Assembly: GCA_964588305.1 (NCBI GenBank)
Contig: CAZPOP010000023.1
Span: 1 to 48,545 of the forward strand
Length of the DNA: 48,545 nt
From: SM1-73 sp964588305
GTDB lineage: Bacteria > Zixibacteria > MSB-5A5 > SM1-73
Reading direction: 5' to 3'
Shown here piece by piece: positions 40,575-48,545 of the stretch (positions are counted from its first letter, which is position 1; every line of letters begins with the position of its first letter). The position numbers and the translations under genes are program-made. The notes under the pieces are model-generated. The model was not told the origin of the DNA. It saw only the letters and a program-made list of their open reading frames with translations, and searched no databases.

Positions 40575-41417
40575 ATGACGATGGAGTGGTTCAGAAAAGT
40601 AAAAGAGGGTTTGGTCCCCCAGAGAAAGAAAGAAATCCCTGATGGGATATGGACCAAATGCGACAGCTGTGGAGAGATCATATACGTGAGGGAGTTGGAG
40701 AAGAATCTCTGGGTTTGTTCCAAATGCGACTACCATTTCCGGATAAAAAGCAAAGAGTACACCAATCTTCTCTTGGATGAAGGAAAACTGGAGGAATATG
40801 ACAGGAATCTGATTGCCTCTGATCCCCTGCAATTCAAGGATTCAAAGAGATACCCGGATAGAACCAGGGATTCGCGGAGGAAAACCAATCTGAATGACGC
40901 TATCGTCACGGGAATCGGCAGAATTGACGGGAAAGAGATCAGCTTTGGGGTGATGGATTTTGGCTTTATCGGAGGGAGCATGGGTTCGGTGGTTGGCGAG
41001 AAGGTGGCCCGGTCAATCGAAAGATCCATAGAAAGGAAAATCCCACTGGTAATCGTCTCGTGCTCCGGAGGAGCCAGAATGCAGGAGGGAATTCTGTCCC
41101 TGATGCAGATGGCAAAGACCTCCGCCCTTTTGGCAAGGCTATATGAGATGAACATCCCCTACATTTCCGTTCTCACCAATCCCACCACTGCTGGCGTGAT
41201 GGCCAGCTACGCTTCCTTAGGGGATGTGATCGTCGCCGAACCGAAAGCTCTCTTGGGCTTTGCCGGTCCCCGGGTCATCCAGCAGACCATCAAACAGGAA
41301 CTCCCTCCCGGCTTTCAGAGCTCCGAGTTTTTCTTAGAACACGGTTTTTTGGACATCATCGCCCACCGCCGGGATTTGAAAAAGACCATTTCTTTGATTT
41401 TAAGATACCTTAGCTGA
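40575..41417 (+). CDS. accD: Acetyl-CoA carboxylase carboxyltransferase subunit beta
   Basis: 280 residues. The N-terminal zinc ribbon C-x2-C-x19-C-x2-C is present (TKCDSCG ... WVCSKCDYHFR, about 27-52), followed by the crotonase-like carboxyltransferase core. The conserved VVSCSGGARMQEGILSLMQM (about 157-176) and PTTAGVMASYA are intact. It forms the carboxyltransferase with AccA to make malonyl-CoA for fatty-acid synthesis. accA is not adjacent. It ends the plus-strand gene block. Confidence 0.95.
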   Translation: MTMEWFRKVKEGLVPQRKKEIPDGIWTKCDSCGEIIYVRELEKNLWVCSKCDYHFRIKSKEYTNLLLDEGKLEEYDRNLIASDPLQFKDSKRYPDRTRDSRRKTNLNDAIVTGIGRIDGKEISFGVMDFGFIGGSMGSVVGEKVARSIERSIERKIPLVIVSCSGGARMQEGILSLMQMAKTSALLARLYEMNIPYISVLTNPTTAGVMASYASLGDVIVAEPKALLGFAGPRVIQQTIKQELPPGFQSSEFFLEHGFLDIIAHRRDLKKTISLILRYLS

Positions 41418-41822
41418 TTTGGTATTATACTACGACGGAAGGAGCCAACTCACAAAAGGGTTGCCTCAAAGCCCCTCCCTCAGCTTGACGATTGGCTTTG
41501 GGGGTTCTGCAGCAGATGGTTGATAGTCTGTTGTGACTTTTACCTTTTAACACTACCATTTTATCATCCCAAAATCTTCGCCTGTATACAAAGTTCCCGC
41601 AAGCCTGTTTTGCGAAATTGTCTTTTCCCTATGTTCGTTGCGGCGGGGGACATTCAACCGCACAATGAAGTCAAAAACCAACATCTGATCTATGGTACGG
41701 TAAGAGACACAGTTGAGCACCATCGAATACATGTTCACGGGTATTTGTGAAAAAGTAAAGTCGGGTAAGGATGTGCCGATAAAGCAAACGGGATAAAACC
41801 CAACTAATTCTTTCAGTTCCGG

Positions 41823-41856
41823 ACAGAGCGGTCTTTGCGGAAGATCGCTCTGTTTT
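41823..41856 (+). terminator. Strong rho-independent terminator with no clear gene upstream
   Basis: ACAGAGCG and CGCTCTGT form an 8-bp stem continued by TCTT/AAGA after one mismatch. TTTTAATTTG follows the stem. It is about 400 bases after the accD stop, so it either closes a long 3' untranslated region or ends an unrecognised RNA. Confidence 0.7.
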
Positions 41857-42282
41857 AATTTGTGGCATGCAAGAGAATTCTGCGCTTTGCGGGCTTAGGA
41901 AGAAGAATGGATTGAGTTAATTCCTTGCCCAAGTGAATGTGGAATAGAGTTGGCATTGGGGGAAAGATGATGCGTCCGTTTGATTTGCTTGTTCATCCTC
42001 CTGATTTGAAAAAACAAAAATCCTAACCAATGCTTTTTTGCCATGCAGCCCAACGCTTCAGCCTTCCGTCGAGGATGTTGAAATTCTAGCCTGCGTCTTC
42101 GACCGCGAGACCGCATCTGACAAACCCCTAACAAGTGATCGTTCGCATTTCTTTTGTGCCTCACCGATTCTCGGAACAGCAGCTGAAACAGCAAAACGCG
42201 ATCTAGTTTTCTGCTGCTGTCGCGCATGCTACTCAATTCTCTCCGCGATATACTATAAGTAACTTTGGCCTAGATAGAGGAA

Positions 42283-42347
42283 GAGGGTGTGCTTACGGTA
42301 AGGGTAGAGGGGGGCAGGAACTACCCAAAGCTACAGGGCACACCCTC
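42283..42347. other. Nested inverted repeat, possible structured RNA or terminator
   Basis: GAGGGTGTGC (42283-42292) and GCACACCCTC (42338-42347) are perfect 10-base inverted repeats. Inside them GGGTAG (42302-42307) pairs with CTACCC (42321-42326). It lies 180 bases after the stop of the minus-strand regulator gene at 42527. On that strand only a weak pyrimidine run (TTCCTCTATC) follows, so a standard terminator is doubtful. Confidence 0.45.
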
Positions 42348-42526
42348 GGGATGAATTCTAATTTCACCTGCAATATAGCAGTCATCCAAAACTTGGCAAG
42401 TAGCAAAACACCGTATTTATCTGCAATAAACTCCCAATACGGTTTCCCCTTCGTCTGCGTTCTGAGAACCTCGCTTTATGGCTTCTTGGTTTTCTTCCCG
42501 CAAACAATGGGAAAAAAGGATGTTGC

Positions 42527-43186
42527 TTATGTGGTCAGGTCCACCAGTCCCTTTTGAATGGCGTATTTGACCAGCTTTGCCACCTCATGGATGTCCAGCT
42601 TCTGCATGATGTGCGCTCGATGCGCCTCGACGGTCTTCACGCTGATGTAAAGGGATTTCGCCACTTCACGATTGGTGTATCCCTCAGCGATCAGCTGCAG
42701 TACCTCTCTTTCCCTGTCGGTGAGAAGATCAAAAGGCGTTTGCATTTTTCCGGTCTCGATCTTTCTGAGGTAAGCATCGATCACGGTCTTGGAGATGGTT
42801 GGACTCAAGAATGATTTGTCATTATAAACCGAGCGAATTGCAGAGACCAACTCCTCCACCGCTCCTTCCTTCAGAATGTAAGCAGAGGCGCCGGCTTGAA
42901 AGGACTGCAGAACATACTCCTCGTTCTTATGCATGGTCACCATCAGCACCTTGGTGTCAGGCAGGGACTTTTTTATCTGCCTGGTTGCTTGCAAACCGTT
43001 GAGATCGGCCATAGCGACATCCATGAGGACTATGTCCGGCTTCAACTCCTGGGCCTTTGCCACCGCTTCCCGGCCATCCTTGGCCTCACCCACTACCTGA
43101 AGATCTTTCTGCTCCTCTAAGAGCTTCTTGATTCCCTGGCGAAAGATCTTGTGATCGTCAGCCACAAGTAATCGTATCTTGCTCAT
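42527..43186 (-). CDS. NarL/FixJ-type response regulator
   Basis: 219 residues from the ATG at 43186, chosen because AAAGGAGAGG precedes it; an upstream in-frame ATG at 43231 lacks this. The receiver domain (about 1-120) starts KIRLLVADDHKIFRQG and has its phospho-acceptor Asp in PDIVLMDVAM (about 55). The LuxR-type DNA-binding domain (about 150-215) has LTDREREVLQLIAEGYTNRE and VKTVEAHRAHIMQKL. It follows the 1610-residue HisKA_3 kinase gene by 129 bases on the same strand. That kinase class normally partners NarL-type regulators, so the two form a two-component system. Target genes are unknown. Confidence 0.93.
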   Translation of the reverse strand: MSKIRLLVADDHKIFRQGIKKLLEEQKDLQVVGEAKDGREAVAKAQELKPDIVLMDVAMADLNGLQATRQIKKSLPDTKVLMVTMHKNEEYVLQSFQAGASAYILKEGAVEELVSAIRSVYNDKSFLSPTISKTVIDAYLRKIETGKMQTPFDLLTDREREVLQLIAEGYTNREVAKSLYISVKTVEAHRAHIMQKLDIHEVAKLVKYAIQKGLVDLTT

Positions 43187-43315
43187 ACTTTCCTCTCCTT
43201 TAATGGGATGTTTTTGTTTGGTTTTCTTCATTTGTCTGACCTCGCACGAATTTCAAATTAACCATTCAAAAGCCCAATTCTCTCCGTCGTCTTGAGATAA
43301 CTTATCTTTTCCTCT

Positions 43316-46300
43316 TCATACTCTCCTTTCTGTCAGAGGGATTTTTACGTTCAGTTTGGTTCCTTTGTTTGGCTTAGAGTCTATTTTGAAATCGCCGTTT
43401 AGGAGCTTAACCCTCTCTTTTATGCTGAAAAGCCCCAACCTGTTTTTCACAAGAGTCATCTTCTTGGGATCAAATCCTTTGCCGTTGTCCTCCACTGACA
43501 GAGAGAGAGAATGTCTCTCTCGGGCCAGCCGAATGGTGACCTCGGTCGCCTGGGCATGTTTAGCGACATTGGCTAAGGCCTCCCGGAGGATGCGATAGAA
43601 TGTGGTTTCGATTTCGGAAGGAAACCTGCCTTTTAGATTCCTGGTTTGTAAGTCGACCTCAATGCTCGTCCTTTTGGTGAAGTTCTCGACATCCCACTTT
43701 AAGGCAGGTATTAATCCGAAGTCATCCAACATGCTGGGGCGCAGATCTGTGGTCAAACTTCTTATCCGATCTATGGTTTGACTCAAAAGCTCTTCGGTGT
43801 CACTCAACCTGCTTTCTATGTCTTCAAGCTGTTCTATATCTGAAGGCAAGTTCTTCCTGGTGACATCCAAATTCATCTTCATGGCGAAAAGTGTCTGGCC
43901 AATTTCATCATGCAGCTTCTCTGCAATTTTCTTTCGTTCCTGCTCCTGGATATTGATCAGCCGGGCAGAAAGAACCTTCAAATCCTCGGAAGTTTGCCTC
44001 ACCAGTTCCAAAAGTCTTGCATTCTCAACAGCCACGGCTACCTGATCCGCTATAGTCTGGCTCAATCTTACTTCGTCCTGGTGAAAGGTTCTGAAATCCT
44101 CTGTTGTGCTTAACCCAAAAATTCCGACGAGCTTCTTGCCGTGGAGCATTGGAGAAATAAGTGCCGACCTTACCCCGATTCTTTCTAAGTACCCGTCTAG
44201 ATTGTTCTTACCGGAGAGCTGGTGGGCGTTCGGAATAACAATCGGTTTCTTCTTTCGCAGGATTTCCCGAGCCATCGGATAGTCATGTATGTAAAATTTG
44301 TGCCTTAAGAGATTAGAAACCCGCTTTCTCCCTTTCTCGTAGATGGACCTTATCTCGACATAATCCTCTTCTGGAGAAGCTAAGCAAACGCCGCACCTGT
44401 CGACCTGCAGAGCTTTGGCCGCTTCCCGTGAAGCTATGTCTAATATTTGGTCTAAATCTAAAGTCTGGGAAAGACCTCGGCTGATCTTCATCAGAATTGC
44501 CTGCTCTTGATATTGTCTTTCTAGGGTCTTGGATTGTTCTCCAATCTGGCGGTGTTTTTTCTTGAGATCCTCGATTAGAAGCGTGTTCTGGATGGCTACA
44601 CCAACCTGATTGGCTATGGTTTGAGCCAGAGATATCTCATCGGGGCTGAAGTTCCTCAGCTTTTTGACGCTCGCAATGTGAAAAACTCCGAATAGCTTCT
44701 TATCCGCGATTAGAGGAACGATAAGAGACGATTTTATTCCCGCTTTGCGCAGATAGCTTCTAACCGAGGCAGGCAAAGCGTCGGTTTCAGCATTCTTGAT
44801 TTGAAGATATCCCTCTGCTAGAAGAATCTCCTTTTCTTGGAAAAAGTCTTGATTTGGAGAAGTCCACGTGCCGGGAAGGACCGGAGACGCGGAATCTTTT
44901 TTCATAAACACGTACCTGATTGCTGCCGACTCGCCGCCTTTGTCGAGCAATGCAACAGCGCAGCGATCCGCTTTCAAAGCTTCGGCCATCCTCTCTGCGG
45001 CTATTTTCAGAACCTGGTCCAACTTCAAGGTCCTGGATACAGCTTTGCTGGTTTCAAGGAGGAGATTTTGCTCCCGTGCTCTCTTCAGCTCAGTGATGTC
45101 GCTGACGGAGACCAAAACTTTCGATAAGGTATTCTCGTAACCCGGGGCTACCGACCACCTCACCACTACGTTCTTCTTGTCACCCTTAAGAGTTTGCGTT
45201 ATGGCTTCAGTTTCAAACGTGTTTTCGCCTCGAGTAATAGCCATGAGTTCTTCTTTGAAAGCATCGTATGACTTGCCACTGAATGTTCTTCCCAAGCCGC
45301 GCTGAAGCTCATCTTTGGTTCTGGCTTTGAACAACTGCAGGCTGGCATTATTCACGTCAAGTACCTTCACCATAGCTGCACATTTAGCAACTGCCTCTGG
45401 GTCGTTCTCAAAATATTTTCCAAAATCCTTGACTCCTCGGGCTCGTAGGCCGTCAATGAACCCTTTGACCCGAGAGAAATCCTCCTCCCATAGAGAAATT
45501 GGGGAGTTCTCGAAGATGCCCCTCAAACGCTCCTCGCTCCGGCGCAAGGCCTCGTCGGCTCGCTTATGCTCCGTGATGTCCCAGAAGATACCCAACAATC
45601 CAATGAGATTGCCTTTCTCATCTTTGACAGGCGTTTTGACTGTATGGACAAAGACTTCCTGTTCATCCTGGATATATCTCTCTTCAATATCTTCCGTCTT
45701 CCCCGATTTCATGATTCTCTTGTCGTCTGCCGTGTATTTGTCGGCCAATTCCTTAGGGAAGTAATCATAATCCGTTTTTCCGGCAAATTCCTCCGCTCTA
45801 ATGCCCAAATCCCGTGCAAAATTCTCGTTACAGGACAGATAAACCGAGTTCCTATCTTTCAGAAATATCTTTTGAGGAAGATTCTCAAGAAGGGTTCTAT
45901 ACTTGTTCTCGCCTGCCTTCAGTGCCTCCTCCGCCCGCTTGCGTTCGGTGACATCTCTGGCGTAGACAGCAATCGCTGTCACTTCTCCTTTTGTATTGAA
46001 GACCGGGTAAAGGCTATTGTCATAGCCTCTTCCTTCACGCTGGTCTTCAAAGCGCACTGGTTTCCCCGACCGAATGACCTCTTCAAGCTTCGCCTTTCTG
46101 AGTGCCGCCACACCAGGTGGCATGAGTTCGTAAAGACAGACGTTAACCAGCTCATCTACGCTCTTGCCAAATCTCCTGGCCGCCACTTCGTTCAGGCTTA
46201 GGAATCTTCCCTCACGATCCAGCAACCCCACTGTGTCGGTCGTGGCGTTAAGGATAGCTCGTGCCATCTGCACGCTTTCTCGAAGCGCCTCTACCGCTCG

Positions 46301-48148
46301 TTTGCGTTCGGTTATGTCCTGACCGATGGCGATTGCCAGTACTTCCTTTTTGTCAGAGCCTGGAATAGAGGTGTTCGACCACAGGATCGTTCGGACTTCA
46401 CCATCTTTGGTCACGATGGGGCCTTCATATTGGTCGCGAGGATGGGCACGAACCCAGCTAGCAAAGGATTTCAGCTTGGCGTGACGCTCATCCGGCGGGA
46501 GGAACAGCTCGGGCCATCGCTTTCCTAACACTTCTTCACGTCGATAACCGGTCACCCGCTCACATTCCTGATTGAAAGCCGTAATCCTAGCATCAGCATC
46601 CAGGCAAACTATCAGGCTATTGGCAGTCTCGAGAATTAAACGTGATATGTCGCGCTCCCGCTGCAGAGCCTCGCGAGCTTCAACCTCCCGGACGCGGGCT
46701 GCGCCAGCTTCCACGAACGTCTCCAGGGCTTGGATCGTCTTGAGATCGGGACGACAACCGTCGGTAGGAGTGTCCACTGATAAGTACCCCATGATCTCTT
46801 CGTAAGAGTCACGCAGGGGGACAAATAACTCGTCGCCCGGTTGCCAATCACCACCGCCTGAGTTTTGCTTTTTCTGCGGTACGTGACGTGCGGTCTTTGT
46901 GTAATTCAGGTCGGCCTCAAGGGGAACGAAGAACGAGTCAGAAATACCGAATCTACTATTAGTTATTCGGGTTCTCAGTTTATCGTCTATTGGGGGGGCT
47001 TGCCGGGCGCGCCTAACCACGCTGGAAGGCAACCCAACCTGACCCAGGTAAACAATCTGCCCTTCCCCCTTGTGCAATGTCATCACAGCCCTCTCGAACA
47101 ACCCCGAATCACGGACTGCCTGGCAGACTCTTGTCAGAATCTCGTCAATCCGATTCAAGCTACGCAAATCACTCAGGAGCCGAGCGCGTTCGGTTGCAAT
47201 TCGCTCCTTGCGGGTCAGCGCTATCTCCGTCCTCTCAGACTCTGTGATATCCCGAGCCATAATCTGAAAACCGATCGTTTTCCCTTTCGATTGGACTCGT
47301 GACAGATGCACCTCAAGCCAATGCGGTTTGCCGTTTTTATCCCCTGCCTGCACTTCGAACGGAACCACCTTCTTTCCGTTCCGGAGTGCTTTGACTAACT
47401 TTAGGCTCCGGGCAAGTTCTTTTTTCTCCATCGAGCCCAACCGGCTGAAATCCTTGCCGATTAGTTCCGCCTTTGTATACCCAGTTAGGAGTTCAGCAGC
47501 TTTATTGCAATAAGTAATATTCCCCTCCAGATCGACGACCACTGCAGGATATGGAGCCCCTTCGATCAAGCTCTCCTGTACCTCAGATGTCTTTTCAAGC
47601 TGTTGACAAAGTTTAGCTTTGTTGATAGCAATAGCAATCTGAGCACCGAGCAGATGCAGGAGCGTGAGGTCTCCTTGTGAAAAATCCGCATAAGAAGAAC
47701 TCCTGCCTATGTGCAAAATGCCTATCAACCTGTTCGTGACCTTGAGAGGCACGCCTATCTCCTTATGAATGTTCTCCATTCTGAGAAGGTCGCGAAAAGA
47801 TTTGCTTCGCTTATGGCCTACCGAGGTATCATTGGAAATCCTAGGATAGATGCGGTTTAAAACCTCCTTGGTTAGTTTTCGCGATATCCGGGAATCGAAA
47901 GTCTTCTGCAAACGGCCGCTGAACCCCAACCCCCTCTTAAATTCTAAGACACCTCTATCATCAAAAAGAAAAATCCCGCAAGATCTTGCCCCGAGCATCT
48001 TTTTTACGTGCCGTACTGCTTGAGTCAAAACCTGGTCTGAATCACGAGAGGATAACAGGGCTGCAGAAAACTCACTCAAAGCTAAGAGCGTGGACAACCC
48101 TCTGTCCGAATTCCTCTTTACCGCTCCTTTTTCACCTGTTACAGGCAT
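43316..48148 (-). CDS. Giant multi-sensor histidine kinase (GAF/PAS array, HisKA_3)
   Basis: 1610 residues, soluble. Order: GAF (about 18-175), PAS (190-303), GAF-like (320-485), PAS (500-613), PAS (620-733), PAS (745-858), a long PAS variant with SPISLWEEDF (870-1019), GAF (1025-1190), GAF (1200-1375), HisKA_3 with IAEKLHDEIGQTLFAMKM (phospho-acceptor His1413), and the ATPase domain (about 1500-1605; Asn1527, DNGKGF at 1554). Two GAF domains begin with near-repeats of LDQ-I/V-L-x-I-A, suggesting tandem duplication. It would sense several intracellular signals and phosphorylate the NarL-type regulator downstream. It shares PAS units and linker DNA with the partial protein at 1-3816. AAGGA lies 7 bases before the ATG; its promoter is at 48188-48216. 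Confidence 0.94.
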   Translation of the reverse strand: MPVTGEKGAVKRNSDRGLSTLLALSEFSAALLSSRDSDQVLTQAVRHVKKMLGARSCGIFLFDDRGVLEFKRGLGFSGRLQKTFDSRISRKLTKEVLNRIYPRISNDTSVGHKRSKSFRDLLRMENIHKEIGVPLKVTNRLIGILHIGRSSSYADFSQGDLTLLHLLGAQIAIAINKAKLCQQLEKTSEVQESLIEGAPYPAVVVDLEGNITYCNKAAELLTGYTKAELIGKDFSRLGSMEKKELARSLKLVKALRNGKKVVPFEVQAGDKNGKPHWLEVHLSRVQSKGKTIGFQIMARDITESERTEIALTRKERIATERARLLSDLRSLNRIDEILTRVCQAVRDSGLFERAVMTLHKGEGQIVYLGQVGLPSSVVRRARQAPPIDDKLRTRITNSRFGISDSFFVPLEADLNYTKTARHVPQKKQNSGGGDWQPGDELFVPLRDSYEEIMGYLSVDTPTDGCRPDLKTIQALETFVEAGAARVREVEAREALQRERDISRLILETANSLIVCLDADARITAFNQECERVTGYRREEVLGKRWPELFLPPDERHAKLKSFASWVRAHPRDQYEGPIVTKDGEVRTILWSNTSIPGSDKKEVLAIAIGQDITERKRAVEALRESVQMARAILNATTDTVGLLDREGRFLSLNEVAARRFGKSVDELVNVCLYELMPPGVAALRKAKLEEVIRSGKPVRFEDQREGRGYDNSLYPVFNTKGEVTAIAVYARDVTERKRAEEALKAGENKYRTLLENLPQKIFLKDRNSVYLSCNENFARDLGIRAEEFAGKTDYDYFPKELADKYTADDKRIMKSGKTEDIEERYIQDEQEVFVHTVKTPVKDEKGNLIGLLGIFWDITEHKRADEALRRSEERLRGIFENSPISLWEEDFSRVKGFIDGLRARGVKDFGKYFENDPEAVAKCAAMVKVLDVNNASLQLFKARTKDELQRGLGRTFSGKSYDAFKEELMAITRGENTFETEAITQTLKGDKKNVVVRWSVAPGYENTLSKVLVSVSDITELKRAREQNLLLETSKAVSRTLKLDQVLKIAAERMAEALKADRCAVALLDKGGESAAIRYVFMKKDSASPVLPGTWTSPNQDFFQEKEILLAEGYLQIKNAETDALPASVRSYLRKAGIKSSLIVPLIADKKLFGVFHIASVKKLRNFSPDEISLAQTIANQVGVAIQNTLLIEDLKKKHRQIGEQSKTLERQYQEQAILMKISRGLSQTLDLDQILDIASREAAKALQVDRCGVCLASPEEDYVEIRSIYEKGRKRVSNLLRHKFYIHDYPMAREILRKKKPIVIPNAHQLSGKNNLDGYLERIGVRSALISPMLHGKKLVGIFGLSTTEDFRTFHQDEVRLSQTIADQVAVAVENARLLELVRQTSEDLKVLSARLINIQEQERKKIAEKLHDEIGQTLFAMKMNLDVTRKNLPSDIEQLEDIESRLSDTEELLSQTIDRIRSLTTDLRPSMLDDFGLIPALKWDVENFTKRTSIEVDLQTRNLKGRFPSEIETTFYRILREALANVAKHAQATEVTIRLARERHSLSLSVEDNGKGFDPKKMTLVKNRLGLFSIKERVKLLNGDFKIDSKPNKGTKLNVKIPLTERRV

Positions 48149-48187
48149 ATTCGTAAATCCTTGTATATTACAACAGAAACTCTTTTA

Positions 48188-48216
48188 AGTATACGTGTTT
48201 TTTTCTAATTTGTCAA
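48188..48216 (-). promoter_or_regulatory. Near-perfect sigma-70 promoter of the kinase/regulator operon
   Basis: On the minus strand TTGACA (48211-48216), exactly 17 bases, TATACT (48188-48193). The spacer is A-rich. Transcription would start near 48181, about 33 bases before the ATG at 48148. Confidence 0.8.
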
Positions 48217-48332
48217 CAGATTCGGATAAGAAATTTTCCGTATACTGGCAGGGTATGACTGAGGCATTCTCTGTGCCAAGAGCGGCGCAGTCCAGCCACT
48301 GCCGATGCCCCCTGTCAGTGTGCATCAGCATA

Positions 48333-48366
48333 ATAAAAAAGGGAGCCCTGATAACCCAGGGCTCCC
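48333..48366 (-). terminator. Rho-independent terminator of the right-edge gene
   Basis: GGGAGCCCTG and CAGGGCTCCC form a perfect 10-bp stem with a 6-base loop (48341-48366). On the minus strand it is followed by TTTTTTATTA. It lies 31 bases after the stop of the sorting-domain protein and insulates it from the kinase operon. Confidence 0.9.
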
Positions 48367-48397
48367 TCAACTTCCCTAATCTCTGTTCAACACTCTA

Positions 48398-48545
48398 TTA
48401 CTTGAGCATGACCATCTTGTTGATGGCACTGTGCTGACCTGCCGCCAACTTGCAGAAGTAGATTCCGCTGGCCACGTCCTTGCCAAGATCGTCCTTACCA
48501 TCCCAGGTGATCAGGTTCAAACCAGCAACTCCCATACCATCATAG
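48398..48545 (-). CDS. Secreted protein, C-terminal type IX-like sorting (FlgD-like) domain only
   Basis: Only the last 48 codons are in the window. They read GLNLITWDGKDDLGKDVASG, then IYFCKLAAGQ, and end in NKMVMLK. This is the C-terminal domain found on type IX secretion cargo and related FlgD-like Ig domains in FCB bacteria (W-D-G-K-D ... V-A-S-G-I-Y-F-x-K-L ... K-M-V-x-L-K). Such domains are recognised by the outer-membrane secretion machinery and often removed. The body of the protein is outside the window, so its function is unknown. A strong terminator follows. Confidence 0.85.
   Translation of the reverse strand, partial: YDGMGVAGLNLITWDGKDDLGKDVASGIYFCKLAAGQHSAINKMVMLK

Larger units (their letters stand above)
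41418..42526. other. 1.1-kb non-coding region between accD and the two-component operon
   Basis: No frame on either strand looks like a gene. It contains a 10-bp hairpin after accD (CCTCAAAGCC at 41464-41473 with GGCTTTGGGG at 41494-41503, no T-run), a strong plus-strand terminator (41823-41856) and a nested hairpin (42283-42347). No promoter stands out. It may hold unrecognised RNA genes or decayed sequence. Confidence 0.55.

Noticed and set aside
41760..41800. Sequence resembling part of a cyclic-di-GMP riboswitch (GATAAAGCAAACGGG)
   Set aside because: The second conserved half (GGACGCAAAGC and the receptor stem) is missing.
41895..42236. 113-codon minus-strand frame rich in Arg, His and Ser
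   Set aside because: No ribosome site, no family resemblance and low-complexity composition; most likely chance.

Overview
The window looks like bacterial chromosome from the FCB superphylum, in or near uncultured lineages such as Zixibacteria, WOR-3 or KSB1. This placement is inferred. It rests on a C-terminal type IX-like sorting domain on a secreted protein at the right edge, a PorY/PorX-type sensor and response-regulator/PglZ pair, an ECF sigma operon with DUF4097 and toast-rack proteins, and TTGACA/TATAAT-type promoters. No phage, CRISPR array, rRNA or tRNA was found. The only mobile-element trace is the 3' tail of a transposase gene.

Layout, left to right. (1) 1-3816, minus: the N-terminal 1272 codons of a giant PAS/GAF signalling protein that runs off the left edge. 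(2) 4584-8360, minus: a four-gene operon of an ECF sigma factor, a DUF4097 beta-repeat protein, a bactofilin-like membrane protein and a toast-rack protein, closed by a strong terminator that lies inside a ~150-bp intergenic repeat. (3) 8361-9484: mostly non-coding, with a promoter followed by a candidate structured RNA of about 160 nt. (4) 9485-13921, plus: an M23 peptidase, a DUF523 protein, an ECF sigma/anti-sigma pair with an HtrA-like lipoprotein that has lost all three catalytic residues, a 52-residue YHS protein and a transposase relic. (5) 14056-33870, plus: a 20-kb exopolysaccharide cluster driven by a perfect consensus promoter and a ~570-nt leader containing an intrinsic terminator. 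(6) 33932-41417, plus: serS, a PorY-like kinase, PorX, tsaE, tsaB, rimI and accD. (7) 42527-48148, minus: a 1610-residue multi-sensor histidine kinase and its NarL-type regulator. (8) 48398-48545, minus: the C-terminus of a secreted protein with a type IX-like sorting domain.

How the polysaccharide genes fit together. They encode an outer-membrane export protein with SLBB domains and a Wzz-like chain-length protein. Next come four enzymes in wlbA-B-C-D order, as in the pathway to UDP-2,3-diacetamido-2,3-dideoxy-mannuronic acid. These are followed by a MurJ/Wzx-type flippase, an O-antigen polymerase/ligase, three GT4 glycosyltransferases, a DUF3473-type deacetylase, a methyltransferase and a sugar-nucleotide epimerase/decarboxylase. 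The last gene is a 790-residue fusion of a WecA-like transferase with a WbaP-like transferase whose catalytic Asp-Glu pair is gone. The set matches a Wzx/Wzy-type pathway. The UDP-GlcNAc 6-dehydrogenase (wbpA) needed to feed it is not in this window.

Most notable points: the WecA/WbaP fusion with a probably dead second domain; the pseudo-HtrA beside an ECF/anti-sigma pair; the attenuated leader of the polysaccharide cluster with mutually exclusive hairpins; a promoter-linked structured RNA of unknown family; a diverged intergenic repeat family; and two giant PAS proteins sharing an unusual PAS module.
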